Notes: generated by a model from the letters alone, not told the origin. 64,000 nt of DNA from Seiridium cupressi (GCA_036674765.1 JARVKI010000059.1:124001-188000); one strand, 5' to 3'; numbered from the stretch's first letter, positions 46,516 to 57,875 are shown. Made by a program: numbers and translations.

Positions 46516-48160
46516 ATGAAATACAAGATACAATCTCCCAAGATCAAGCCTCGCTTGATCATTCATGGAGGCGCCGGCAACATAAATCCCGATAAGATGT
46601 CACCGGAAAAATATGCGCAGTATCGTGAGGCGTTGACTGCTATCGTGAGTTGCGAGACCACTGCCGGTGTTTACTCAGCGCTGGACTGACCCTTTATTGA
46701 CTATGAGCAGGTATCCAGGACAAACACATATATGACGAGCTTGGAGGCTTCCAAGACAGCGTCATACCATCCCGAGGCAACATATTCCCACGCACTGGCG
46801 GTTGCAACATACGCTGTGGTATTGCTAGAGAACAACCCTCTATTTAACTCGGGCCACGGTGCAGTATTTACCCGCGATGGCATTAACGAATTGGAGGCTT
46901 CGGTCATGGTGTCGAACGGGTTCGCCAAGCGCGGCGTTGGTGTGACTGGGCTTCAGCGGGTCAAGAACCCCATCCTGCTCGCGCGAAAGATGCTGGAGCA
47001 CGGCAGAGGCGACTTGACGGGGAACGGAGAGTTGGGCTGGGAAGCAAAAATCGACCAAGGCCAGGACCTGGACATTCCCTCAGCTCAGGGGCATACGCTC
47101 ATTCATGGGCGCAGTGCGGAAATTCTCGCAGAGAAGTATGAGCTTGGTATGGTGGATCCGAGCTACTACTTCACACAAACACGCTGGGACGAACATGTGC
47201 GGGCTCTAGAGCGTGAAAAGACTGCCCGCCAAGCACGAGGAGGATCGTGGATAACTGCCACATGGAGCGCGGATGAATATCTTCCCCAGGGCACAGTAAG
47301 CAACTCTCGGAGTTATTTCATGTCCCGTATAGCCTGTTTTGGGAGTTTACTGGTTCCTAATTCAGTGTTTCTGCTCTTAAAACATGGTTTTCAACTCCCG
47401 ACAACTCATCAAGCATGTTAAAAGAAGCAAAGACTGACTCCAGATGTTGTAGTGCGGCGCCGTTGCACTTGACTCGAATGGTGTTGTATGTTGTGCAACT
47501 AGCACCGGGGGCATGACCAACAAGTTGACAGGCCGCATTGGAGACACACCGTCCATCGGTGCTGGTTTCTGGGCCGAAGAATGGGACGAAGCAGGTGATC
47601 CGTCAGGTTCCAACCGCCACCTTGGGAAGAACCAGTGGGCTGCATGGAGGCATTGTCTTGGCGGGCAAGGGCCTATCGTGGAACTGAGCAGCAACCTCAA
47701 GGGGTTACTGGCTCGATGCCTTCCTTCCCCGTTCATGTATCAGCCCTTGGGGCAGGATCGCAAGCTCGTTACTACTAGGTCTGCTGCTCTCTCGGGTACG
47801 GGGAACGGGGATTCGTTTCTTCGCGTTGCTGCAGTAAGAACTGTTGTCGGAATCGCTCGATGGACTGGCGTGACTGCGGCTGAGGCGTTGAGGCGCGTAG
47901 CGGGTCGGGATGGTGAGTTGCAGAAAAGTGCGGGCGAACGGTGGGGGAAAACCGGAGAGGGCGAAGGTGGCATGATCGGGATCGAAGCAGTAATTGTGAA
48001 AGACGCAGCAAGTGGCGAGGTGGTCGAGACACGGGGCGAGATATTGCAGGACTTTAATTGTGGAGGCATGTTCAGGGCCTGGATTGATGAGGACGGACAG
48101 CCAAGGATGAGAATCTTTGATGGTGTCAGGGACAGGGATTTTATCGACGAGAAACACTGA
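46516..48160 (+). CDS. Threonine-type (Ntn) asparaginase
   Basis: Three exons, 46516-46644, 46711-47295 and 47453-48160 (473 aa). The N-terminus has the LIIHGGAGNI block. ENNPLFNSGHGAVFT and the LEASVMVSNG loop follow. The nucleophile Thr238 lies in PQGT|CGAVALD, where autocleavage of the precursor gives alpha and beta subunits. The beta part holds ATSTGGMTNKLTGRIGD, GAGFWAEEW, SGTGNGDSFLR and GEGGMIGIEAV, the substrate-binding elements. The family hydrolyses L-asparagine or beta-aspartyl (isoaspartyl) peptides. The second intron is an introner-like element placed exactly after the catalytic Thr codon. In relatives the residue after this Thr is usually Val; here it is Cys. No signal peptide is visible, so it is likely cytosolic. 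Confidence 0.92.
47296..47452 (+). mobile_element. Introner-like element, copy B (157-nt intron)
   Basis: The second intron of the asparaginase gene has the same length and roughly 80% identity (hand alignment) to copy A at 17602-17758 and copy C at 56553-56707. It starts GTAAGCAACT, shares GAGTTATTTCATG, CCCGTATAGCCTGTTT, TTTCTGCTCTT and CAAGCATGTT, and ends at ACTGACTCCAG then ATGTTGTAG. GGGAGTT (47341-47347) and AACTCCC (47393-47399) form a perfect 7-bp inverted repeat inside it. Confidence 0.9.
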
Positions 48161-48493
48161 GGATAGATGGCGGCGGGAATCTGTCGGGGCTACAGTTGTC
48201 AGTGCAAATAGCGTACGGCGGAGCCAGCAAGATGGTATAAATCATTATGCCTCTTATTGTGATCGTAGATGCTTTCCTGTTCGCCGCCAGCTAACTGGTC
48301 CCCAAAACTCCAGTTGTACAATGGGACGCAAGCCAGCCTCCGAGAACCGTCTATTTTACAGTGTGAGGGGGATTTCCCCATGATGATGTGCCATGCAGAG
48401 ATATCACCCTGACTATCGATGCGAACATGATCTAACGTAGCGCGAAATGATGGAGTGGTGTGGAAAGAGTTGCTCGTGGGACCATTGCTGGAA

Positions 48494-49189
48494 TTAGGCC
48501 AAGGCCGGTTCCGCGGTCGGCGGTGCCTGAGGAACCTGCGCAACAAATGTAAGCTGTACTGTTCTCACGTGGATTGAGCCGTCTTGGGGGTTGCGAGCAC
48601 GCTTGGCAGAGAGGACTCTGCAAAAAGAGAACTAGGTGGGATAGGTAAGCTTACCTCCAACTTTGTGCTTCCCGCCAACATCCTCTGGAAACCAATACCG
48701 ACACCCTCGATGACAGCCAGCAGTACGGCACAGCCGATGGCACCATTTCTTGCCGCCTTGTATCCTCCCCTTATGGCCAAAGATCCTCCGGTGAAGAAAC
48801 CTGCGATGATTGCATTCCAGGGATCCTCCTTCCTGCGCACGCCTTTCACAGCGCAGTCGAATGTCGAGAACAAACCACCCCAGACTTGGCCAGTTAGCGA
48901 CCGACATATACAGGTAATAGCAAATACATACCGCCGAAGTTACCGCCTAGTACTGGTGCTCGTGCCTTGATGGCTGTGATCGCGCCTATCCGTCGTTCTC
49001 CATATGGACTGTTGCGGAACCCCTTAATTCCATGCCATATCGTGCCACCAATTGCCTGGGGAGGAAGCGGGTTAGCCGTCGCTCATCGGATTGCCGCTGG
49101 ACATGGTCGAGATAGCTTACACCCATGGCAAAGGCACCGCCAAAATCGTTCAAGATGACATAAGGGCACGGGTCGCGAGTGTGATCCAT
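48494..49189 (-). CDS. TIM17: Mitochondrial import inner membrane translocase subunit Tim17
   Basis: Four exons on the minus strand: 49189-49121, 49055-48932, 48884-48655 and 48535-48494 (154 aa, the usual Tim17 length). The N-terminus [22 protein letters not shown] is characteristic. After it come [12 protein letters not shown], the loop [23 protein letters not shown] with its conserved cysteine, the GxxxG-rich helices ([36 protein letters not shown]) and a short Pro-rich end ([13 protein letters not shown]). Four membrane helices are expected. Tim17 is a core subunit of the TIM23 complex that imports presequence proteins. The last, 42-nt coding exon is found only by placing the 119-nt third intron (GTAAGC to TTGCGCAG). 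All catalytic-like acidic residues and the cysteine pair are present. Confidence 0.95.
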
Positions 49190-51068
49190 CTTGGTATGTG
49201 AGGAAATTGGGAACTGTGGAAATGCGAAGATGAAATAAGATCGAGGGGTTTCGCGCCTGTGGTTACAGTATCGGTACAATCGGCGGAGAACGAAAGGTCG
49301 AGAGCGGCGAAGGGGCAGGTAACTCGAGTTGATTATAATTACAAAATGTCGCCGGGTATCAGGAAGGAAATCTCGAAGCTGGATTTATCTCGGTCGCAAA
49401 GACGATAGCCAAGTGCCACTGCGGATAAGTGATCGATGGATCTGGAGCTCGAAAAATTGTTGCGCACAGGCCATCAATGAGCTAATCGTCGGCTTTGGCG
49501 GCGCTGGTTCTTCCGGCGCAATCGACCCGCCGCCGTGCAAAGAAGCACAAAGTACATGCATAGCACATCTTAGGAAGCTAGACTTCCAAGTTTCTATGCG
49601 TGTTACACCAACATGTCTCGTCCTCCCTTCACACACGCTCTGCTGTGGTCTGTCTGTTGATTTGCGCCAATGTCTCAGCCGGATCATCGCTTCCAGGGTT
49701 ACACTTTTGGCTCGTCTTGCACGTGTCGACTTTTAAGGATGGTAACAGCGATGAGATGGCAGGAGTTCCACTTGGCCTGCATCATCAGTTGGATAAGTTG
49801 CCAGATATGACGCTCTCAGGACCCATTGCCTGCGTCTCATACATGCCGAACATGCGTCTCATACGTTGTTGTTGCTAGCTTTTCCGACCCAAGACATTCG
49901 TATCGGTGAGTTTTGGCTATCTAGCGTGTTAGGGAGTGAGGACATAACCTGCTCTACCTGCTCCTCACTCACTCGGATTTATGAGATACACAGCCAACCT
50001 CTCCTTCTCGGGTTCGCAATATACTTGTATCGACTATTAGTGCCTCTAATCGCATGCCCATAACGGCAGGAAGTACTGGTTGGCAACTCAGAGCCTTCTC
50101 ACAGTCAAATTTATTTCCGTTCCGGTTGAGCGGTGAAACCTCCCCTGCTGCTAGAATCAGAAGTTGACGTGTTACCACTGCCCCGTCACGGACCGCAAGG
50201 GAGCCTTCGCACTGCATGATGCCACTATCAATGATCTCGCGTCATTGGTGAGAATATTACACGAGAGCATTCTGCGAAAAAATACTTAAAGATAGGGCAG
50301 CACCCCGGCATCGGACGGCAGAGTCCCTCCGTTGAAACATCAAGACATCTCTCACCCATTCAAATGGCACCACCGTCATGGCTGTCACTGCAGAAGCAAG
50401 AAGCAAGGCGGACTGTCGAGGATGCCGACAGATCAAAGAGCAAGAGGATATGAAAGTGAGGGAGATCGTGGCAGCAGTACCACAGGACATTGTCAAGCAA
50501 CCTGACGGCAAGTATTCCTCTGTTATCACAGCATACACATACCACGCATACCCCCCTTTGTCCTTTTCCTCCCATAGTAATTCTCGGCTATTGTTGCATC
50601 TTTCATGAGGCCTTCATATTGTTTGGGGTCGAGCTGAAGGGTTCTCCTGTCTTTCAGGCGAAAATGGCTATGCATCTGCGCTACAGTAGTTTCCAAGAGG
50701 CCCCAGAACCCCGGACCCGCATGGCCCCCACTGAGAGGGTCCGTGGAAGCCGCCCTAGCTTCTGGAAACAAGGCCGAATTGGAGCTGGCATCGACCCCTG
50801 GCGCCCTTTGCATACATTGTATGTAGAACATCGCATTGAGCTTGAGTCACGTCACATTGCCCACTCGCGATTTCCAGCACCCCCAAAGATTGAATTCTGA
50901 ATTCCTCCCCCGACCTAAGAACCTCGCTGTACTGATTCATTCCGAGACCGTTCGTTTTGATTACGAGCATTCTCGCCTTCCAAATCTGCCGTCGCGCATT
51001 GTTGTGCCTCACCTCCACACCACAGCAATTCTCAAAATGCTGATTAACTTTGAATCGGTCTAGACACC
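49190..51068. other. Gene-poor interval
   Basis: About 1.9 kb between divergent Tim17 (-) and Dug2 (+). It holds both promoters. A plus-strand frame at 50378-50608 with a CxxC (DCRGCRQIKEQED) lacks a clean splice continuation and I do not call it a gene. Nothing else is visible. Confidence 0.4.
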
Positions 51069-53871
51069 ATGCCGTCAGCTACCAACCACTGCGCACCGTC
51101 GCCTATGGTCGGAGCTCCTCCTCACACAACACCCGAGTTGAACCACGTCCTCAAGCATGAAAGCTCGGTCCTCGCCCTCGTCGTCGGTAACGACAGCATC
51201 TACGCCGGCACTCAAGATGGAGAGATTGTTGTCTGGTCGCTGGGTACCTTTCAGCAGACAAATCGGATACAGGCCCACAAGCGGAGTGTGATGTGCTTGT
51301 TCCTGTCTGATGATGGGTCGCTTCTGTTCTCCAGTGCCAGCGATCCCATTGTCAATGTCTGGTGCCCACGGACCATGACACGCCTCTACGAGATTTACAG
51401 CACTTATGACTCTTTCGGCGACATATTCTCCGTGGCTTATTCCTCCCAGCACGAAACTGTCTATTATGGCGCACAGAACACCACTATCCAGTGGACCGGG
51501 CTGAAGGATCCCGCGCGGAGAGTGAGCCAGGACTCGCAAAGCCATCCCGACCGACGGAACCACCGATTCTTCGACTCGAGAGCCGTCGGCGGTACATCGA
51601 CCCCAAGACCGACCGACGAACGATATGACTTGATTCCCCGGTCCCATACAGTCCTAGAGACGGACAGGCGCTCCATCAAGCAGTATGCCCATTATGGCTA
51701 TGTATTTTGCATGCTGATGGCCAAAGGTGTCACCGGCTCTGTTGATCCCGATGACGACGTGCTGATATCGGGTGGTGGAGATGGAACCATCAAGATTTGG
51801 AGACTCGGCGGTAAAGAGATCGGGCCCGACGGTATCGAGAACGGACTGGATGAGATCATGAGACTGGGCGAAGATAATGCCGAGTCCGTCATGTCCTTGG
51901 CCATCGATGGCTCTTTCCTCTACAGCGGCAAGATCAAGGGGATCATTGAACTGTGGGATCTCGACACAAAGCAGAAGCTGAGGGTTATCAAGGCCCACAG
52001 AGGGGATGTCATGGCTTTGCAGATGGGGAGCGGATATCTTTGGAGCGCCGGTTCGACCGGTACCGCGAGTGTAAGTCGACCCAACAGCTCTAATGGTCGG
52101 CTCAGCTAAGAAACCCTAGAAACACAGCACGGTACACTACGGGGACTACCAGCCTCATTCTGCCCAGAACGTCAGTCAGAAGTATCAGCTTCTCACTCAA
52201 TTCAAGGCACACGAAGGCAAGATCCTGGCATCGGCCGTGACCAATCACGAAGGCAAACAACTCTTCATCACCGGTGCGAACGACAACAACGTAGCAGTGT
52301 GGGTAATAGAGAACCCGGCCACCACCGAGTTATCCCCACTTGACGGTGATGAGGATATGATGATTTCCAGTTTGCGTGAATTCGTCTCCTACAAGACTGT
52401 CTCATCTCGACCCGAGTTTGCTGAGGACTGCCGCCGGGGTGCCACATTCCTCCGTGCACTATTCCGAAAACTCGGGGCTGATGTTCAGATGCTAAGTACG
52501 GACAACAATCTGCACCACCCTGTTGTTTTTGCCAAATTCACCGGCAAGCTCGAGCCCGCTGAAAAGCGCAAGCGTATCCTTTTCTATGGTCATTACGATG
52601 TCGTCTCAGCCGACTCCAAAAACAGCAAGTGGAACACCGATCCGTTCCAGCTCAAGGGGACCAACGGCTACCTGTATGGTCGAGGTGTCAGCGACAACAA
52701 GGGCCCCATTATGGCTGCTCTATATGCGGTCACAGATTTGATGCAGGCCAAGTCTTTAGACTCGGACATCATCTTTCTTATCGAGGGAGAAGAAGAGTCT
52801 GGATCTCGTGGCTTCAGGGAAACCATTCGCCAGAACAAGGAGCGCATCGGCAACGTCGATTATATCCTCCTAGCTAATAGCTACTGGCTTAACGACGAAA
52901 CTCCATGCCTGACCTATGGTTTGCGAGGTGTCCTTCACGCCACTATCTGCGTCGAGTCTAAGAACCCGGATTTGCACTCGGGTGTCGATGGCAGCTACAT
53001 GGTCAACGAACCACTTACCGACTTGACGACACTGGTATCTAGGCTCAAGGGTCGGAACAACCGGATCCTCATTCCTGGCTTCTACGATGGAGTTTTACCT
53101 TTGAAGCCAGACGAAGAGGCTCGTTATGACGATATCGTCTCGGTCCTTGTCGAACAGAGCCCAGCAAACCTTCCAGCTGACGCTCTCAAGTCTTCTCTCA
53201 AGGCCCGTTGGCGCGAGCCGAACCTTACCATTCACCGCTTCAAGGTATCCGGCCCAGACGGTAGTCTCGTAAGCAGCCATGCAAGCTCGCATATCAGCTT
53301 CCGACTAGTGCCTGGCCAAGAGGTCGAGCAGGTCATTGAATCCTTGACCACCTACCTCAACAAGGAGTTTGCCCAACTCGATAGCGAAAACACCCTGCGC
53401 ATTGATGTCGACAATGCAGCCGAACCATGGCTGGGTGATCCTGGCAATTACATGTTCCGTACCCTCGAGGAGGCAATCATGAAAGTCTGGGCGCCATTAT
53501 TTGCGAACGACGAAGCGGCAGCTCCGGCTGCGAATAGCACGACGAACAACGAAACACTGCAACCACCCACCGTGGGTGATATCACGCTTCGCGATTCCAA
53601 CCGTTTGACATTTGGCGGCTCGTTTTCCAATGGCAGCCACAGTGCGGACACGTCAGTAGGCCAGTCAACGAAGCCCCGAAAACCTCTGTACATCCGGGAA
53701 GGCGGATCTATTCCTGCGATACGTTTCCTGGAGAAGGAGTTCGACGCTCCCGCCGCCCATCTACCCTGCGGACAGGCGAGCGACTCGGCACATCTGGACA
53801 ATGAGCGCCTTCGAGTCATGAACCTGCTGAAGAGCAGAGAGATCTTTCGTTGGGTTTTCAAAAGGCTATGA
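51069..53871 (+). CDS. DUG2: Dug2: WD40-M20 glutathione-degradation protein
   Basis: Two exons, 51069-52070 and 52120-53871 (917 aa). The N-terminal ~440 residues form a WD40 propeller (VWSLGTFQQ, SASDPIVNVW, SGGGDGTIKIWRLGG, GIIELWDLDTKQ, ITGANDNNVAVW). The C-terminal ~470 residues are an M20 metallopeptidase with FYGHYDVV, GRGVSDNKGP, IEGEEESGSRG, SGVDGS and CGQASDSAHLDNER, which supply the zinc ligands and the acid pair. Yeast Dug2 joins Dug3 and Dug1 in the gamma-glutamyl-transferase-independent pathway that degrades glutathione to its amino acids. Domain order is as in yeast. Between the domains there is no linker loss. An insertion in the M20 part (about residues 780-840, Asn/Ser/Thr-rich) is typical of filamentous fungi. 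Confidence 0.94.
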
Positions 53872-54830
53872 ATAACATATCAACCTTTGCGTCACGCAGA
53901 GATGAATTATTGTATGCATCGTAAGGAAGTTGCAATATTCGATTGCATGGGCAAGACGTGCGCAAATGGGTGTTCTGGCGTTGTTCTTGCACTTGACAAA
54001 CAGGATTGGGACTAGCGAAACGATTGGTAGACATGTGTATGTAGATACCCCATATTATGCATAGACCAGGGAAAGGAGTTCGAGCACCCATAAGCGTTCT
54101 TTCTCTTCCCTCCCCACTACAATGAGGCTCAAATTCAGGGGCACGCCGACACTCTGACAGTCAAAACGACCCGCTCAACGCGGAAGCAGGGGGGCAAGTC
54201 GCTGCAAATTCTAAGCGACGTGTGAATCTTGCGATACATAGCTACAGGAGAATGCTGGCTATCGATACTTTTTGTCTTTTAAACAAAGGCCGCGTTAGGC
54301 ATTGCCAAGAAAATGAAGGAGGCTCTCCCAGGAACCCCAACCCATGATTCCTCCTTATTCGTGCGATTTCGCTAGCCGCTCGGAAGCAAGCGGTTCTGGA
54401 AGTGGAGACGGCCCGCAGCCTTCCATGTCTTTTTTAATCAAGATCAGACGAACCACCAAGACGGACCCTAGGAAACATCGATGCTGCTCATTTCCCAGCA
54501 CAATGTTCCTCATTCTCCTCCCCGGACTCGCTGGCTCCATGACTTTGTTTGAAACGGAGCGTCAGCGGCCTTGGCGGGCCGTGTTTCAATGTGAATGTTA
54601 CTCATTCTCAGGTGAATGAACCTTACGATCGGCTCCCTCGGGGATGAGTGAACAATACTAGACTCAAGGGGCGCCGTTTAAATATGTAGAGCGCCCATTT
54701 CTCCTTCTGAAGAAGTGTTCTCAATACCTTTCTCTGTCAACTGTGGATTATTTGCCGGCTGGTCGGTTGTTTCGTTCATTCATTCATACATTCATTTCTC
54801 TTCCGTTCTCAAGACCGCCAACTGCCCAGC
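53872..54830. other. Intergenic region and GH131 promoter
   Basis: About 960 bp lie between the Dug2 stop and the GH131 start. The 5' flank of GH131 holds a TTTAAATATG stretch near 54677 that could act as a TATA element, then pyrimidine-rich leader sequence and a CATTCATTCATACATTCATT run directly before the start. No coding sequence is seen. Confidence 0.45.
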
Positions 54831-56178
54831 ATGAAGTTCTCTCCTCTCGTGTCCGGTGTTGCATCGCTTGCTGGAGTTGCCTCTGCTGGTACCGTCCTTT
54901 GGGATGGCCGCTTCAATGACTTGACATCGTCTTCCGACCTTGACAACTGGTCGTGGTCTAACCAAGTTGGTCCTTACCAGTACTACATCCACGGTACTGG
55001 CAATGTCACTGAATACGTCAACCTGTCGAGCGACTACAAGAACCCGGCCGACACGGCTTCGACCCAGGGCGCCAAGATCTCTCTGACCGACACCGCTTAT
55101 TGGAACGGCCAGACTATGCGACGAACTGAGTTGATTCCTCAGACCACCGCCGCCATCAACGCAGGCACTGTTTATTATCACTTCAGCATCAAGCGCTCCG
55201 ATGTGAACCCACCAGCCGAGACCAGGGAACACCAAATCATGTTCTTCGAGTCCCACTTCACCGAGTTGAAGGCCGGCTGGCTCTCGGGCGCCTCGGGAAC
55301 CACGGATGCCAACTTGCGATGGATGGCCAACAGCGAGACTCAATGGAACGTGACCTGGGAGGCTGATGTGTGGCACAACGTTGCCTACGAAATCGACTTC
55401 GATGGCCAGACCGTCGCCTTCTGGCACTCCACTGGAAGCGATGCCTTGACCCAGGTAGTCGCTCCCGTGTCCGTCAGCGCCTCTAGCAACGGTGCTGACT
55501 TTCACGTCGGTGTTTTGGAGTTGCCCCGTGACGGATACACTGATGAGGATGAGGACATCTATGTCTCGGGCGTCTATATCGAGAGCGGTGACCTCACTAC
55601 TGAGATTGGTGGCGGCGAGGCCGCATCGGGTTCTTCGTCTGCTGTTGCCAGCACCTCCTCTGCTGCCACCAGCCAGGCTTCCACCTCCAGTGTCGCTGCC
55701 ACCTCCACCCAGGCTTCCAGCTCCACTGTAGCTGCGACCTCAACTGTTGTCGCGACCTCTACGGCGGCATCCTCGACCACCTTGGCCACATCCACTGTAG
55801 CAGCCACTACAGTGGCATCCTCCTCTCAGGCGGCTACCTCGACGCTCACCACTGCAGCTTCCTCGGCATCAGCGTAAGTCACATACATCCTCTTTCTTAT
55901 GCCTCTGGGCGGTTTGTGGGAGGGGACACTAACACGGGAATCAGTAAGGCGGGTTGCAAGCGTAGAAAGCGCTTCCACGCCTAAGTGGCAGGCTCGAAGG
56001 ATCTTTCCTTATTTTCCTTCACCAGGCTTTCCATAGAGGAACGTCACTAATTCCCACTTGCAGCGCAGGTCAGACGCTTTATGGCCAGTGTGGAGGCAGT
56101 GCATGGACTGGTGCCACGGCATGTGCTAGTGGTAGCTGTTCAACCTTGAACGCCTACTACTACCAGTGCCTGCCGTAA
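54831..56178 (+). CDS. Secreted GH131 beta-glucanase with C-terminal CBM1
   Basis: Two exons, 54831-55873 and 56064-56178 (385 aa). A signal peptide ends near residue 19 (GVASA-G). The GH131 catalytic domain covers about residues 20-260: [57 protein letters not shown] Ser/Thr/Ala-rich, presumably O-glycosylated linker follows (about 265-348). The second exon codes for a CBM1 cellulose-binding module with its three aromatic face residues and disulfides ([22 protein letters not shown]). GH131 enzymes cleave beta-1,3-, 1,6- and 1,4-glucans. The intron is 190 nt, long for this genome, and contains another open ending (55945-55984) that would give a basic tail instead of the CBM1; see findings. 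Confidence 0.93.
55945..55984 (+). other. Possible alternative last exon of GH131 (polybasic tail)
   Basis: Splicing the 55873 donor to the CAG at 55942-55944 keeps the frame and gives [13 protein letters not shown] followed by a stop (TAA 55982-55984). Short Cys-plus-Arg/Lys tails are seen at the ends of many fungal secreted CAZymes that lack a CBM1. It would be mutually exclusive with the CBM1 exon. No transcript evidence is available. Confidence 0.45.
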
Positions 56179-56480
56179 TGCTTGTCATCCTTCGTAGACC
56201 ACTACCCCTGGTCTGTACAACAAACAACTCATACGACACAGCATCAGCCAAAGGTCACAGCATGTGAGGCGAATTCTCTTGTATATATTTGAACATGCAT
56301 GTTGGGGCTTATGTTACATGAAGTCTTAACGCTGAATACATAAACATCCACATTCATTTGCAATTGTGTATTACTTCTGTCTGTCATAATACCATCATGC
56401 ATCCCGCCTCAAATTTTTTTTTTTTTGTCCGTACTAGCCGCCATATCTCTGTCGTTCTAGACCCAAGCCGTGCTCATCGA

Positions 56481-57070
56481 TTAAAGATTGGTTACGGGAT
56501 AGCTCTGGTCCGGCTTGACTACAGCTCCACCTGCAAGCTGCTTGTCGGTGTACTACAACACCTGGAGTCAGTGATTGCTTCTTCGAACATGCTTGGCGAG
56601 CTCTCGGGGGTCAGAAACATGTTTCAAGAGCAGAAACGCTTAACGAGAAACTGGTGGACTCCCGAAACAGGCTATACGGGCATGAAATAACTCTGGAAGT
56701 TGCTTACTGCGGGCCACACGATCTTCTTCTTGGTGTTGTCGACAACGGCGAGGGTGGTGAACCCGTTTCCAGGGCCAAATTGCCCGCTCCAGCCACTCGT
56801 TACAGTATACGGCCCGCAGGTGGCTCCAGTGCCCGAGGTCTGGCTGGCCGGCTTGCCCTTGACCACAAAGCTGCAGGCTGTTGCAGCGGCAAGGTGCGTA
56901 TCGACGGAGAAGGACCAAGTGCAGCTGGTGTCAGCCGCATCGCAGACGCGCTTCAAGCCGACAATGGTCCATTGAGGGTCCGCCCTCCTGGAGAGCCCTG
57001 GCTCAGCGGCGGGAGCTGCGAAAGCCGTGGCTGCGACGACTGCTGCAAGGAAGGTTGTGGTGAGCTGCAT
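56481..57070 (-). CDS. Small secreted protein, cell-death-inducer-like family
   Basis: Two exons on the minus strand, 57070-56708 and 56552-56481 (144 aa), split by an introner-like intron. A signal peptide covers about residues 1-19 (TTFLAAVVAATAFAAP). The mature part contains WTIVGLKRVC, DTSCTWSFSV, CGPYTVTSGWSGQFGPGNGF and TTLAVVDNTKKKIVWPA, and the second exon restores YTDKQLAGGAVVKPDQSY, which is how relatives end. Without the splice the frame runs into the element and stops after a false tail. Four cysteines suggest two disulfides. Related small secreted proteins of plant-associated ascomycetes have been reported to trigger plant cell death; I assign the family from remembered motifs, and the role here is inferred. 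It is convergent with the GH131 gene. Confidence 0.85.
56553..56707 (-). mobile_element. Introner-like element, copy C (155-nt intron)
   Basis: On the minus strand this intron reads GTAAGCAACTTCCAGAG ... ACTGACTCCAG then GTGTTGTAG and aligns end to end with copies A and B at roughly 80% (by hand). All landmarks are present: GAGTTATTTCATG, CCCGTATAGCCTGTTTC, TTTCTGCTCTT, GAAACATG, CCAAGCATGTT. The exon context is again CA|T. Confidence 0.9.
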
Positions 57071-57839
57071 GTTGGAATGATAGTGTATTCGACAAAGGAG
57101 TCTATGATCTAAGACAGCTGATGATGTTCCAGTGAATTGTGCTGGATTTGGAGGAGATAGATCCGTCCTTGATGATGCCTCTTATAGACTCTTGACTGAT
57201 GTATCGCCACCATAATACCCGCTAAGAGCCATGGCAAATCGCCGATGCTACGTTTGAGTTTCCAATCGTATTTTGAGACATAAGCACATTGAATTGCGTT
57301 GAGGTGATCATCGTGTGACAGGAGATTCAGCTACCTTACATGCCAAGGACGGGCTGGAATACGAAACCTTGACGACGATTGCCAGACATAATTTCTAGTG
57401 ACACGCCGAACAATTCGTGTTGCACATTTGCCCAGAAAACACGAGTCCTGTTACTGCCACGGGACGTTCAGCCGCTTCCCACTCACCCCATGAACAGATG
57501 TCCGAATGGGGTGGAGTCGATATTCTGACGTGCAGAAACACGACAATGCAACGTTGGAGTAGAGTTCCGTGTGCGGCAGCTGCTTATTATTGAAATCAAT
57601 TAGGTAACAATTGCTTTCCTGGACCAAAAGGAGCTAACCGCGGCGAATGCGAGGGATGCAACCGGCTAGAAAAGCACTAGTTAATTGACTACTACATGTA
57701 GGTTAGCGAGTTGTCTACATGTAGGGATGCGTCAAGATGGAGAAGACCATTCTGCTGAAAAGTTTCGACGCTAGACGTCATAACATGAGACTGTCTTTAC
57801 GTTGTCAGCTCAATTTCTGTCATTATTCTGTGTAGGGTT

Positions 57840-57841
57840 AC

Positions 57842-57875
<34 letters not shown>

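Noticed and set aside
50378..50608. Small CxxC protein upstream of Dug2
   Set aside because: No recognisable family and no clean splice to a second exon; the open frame ends in low-information sequence.
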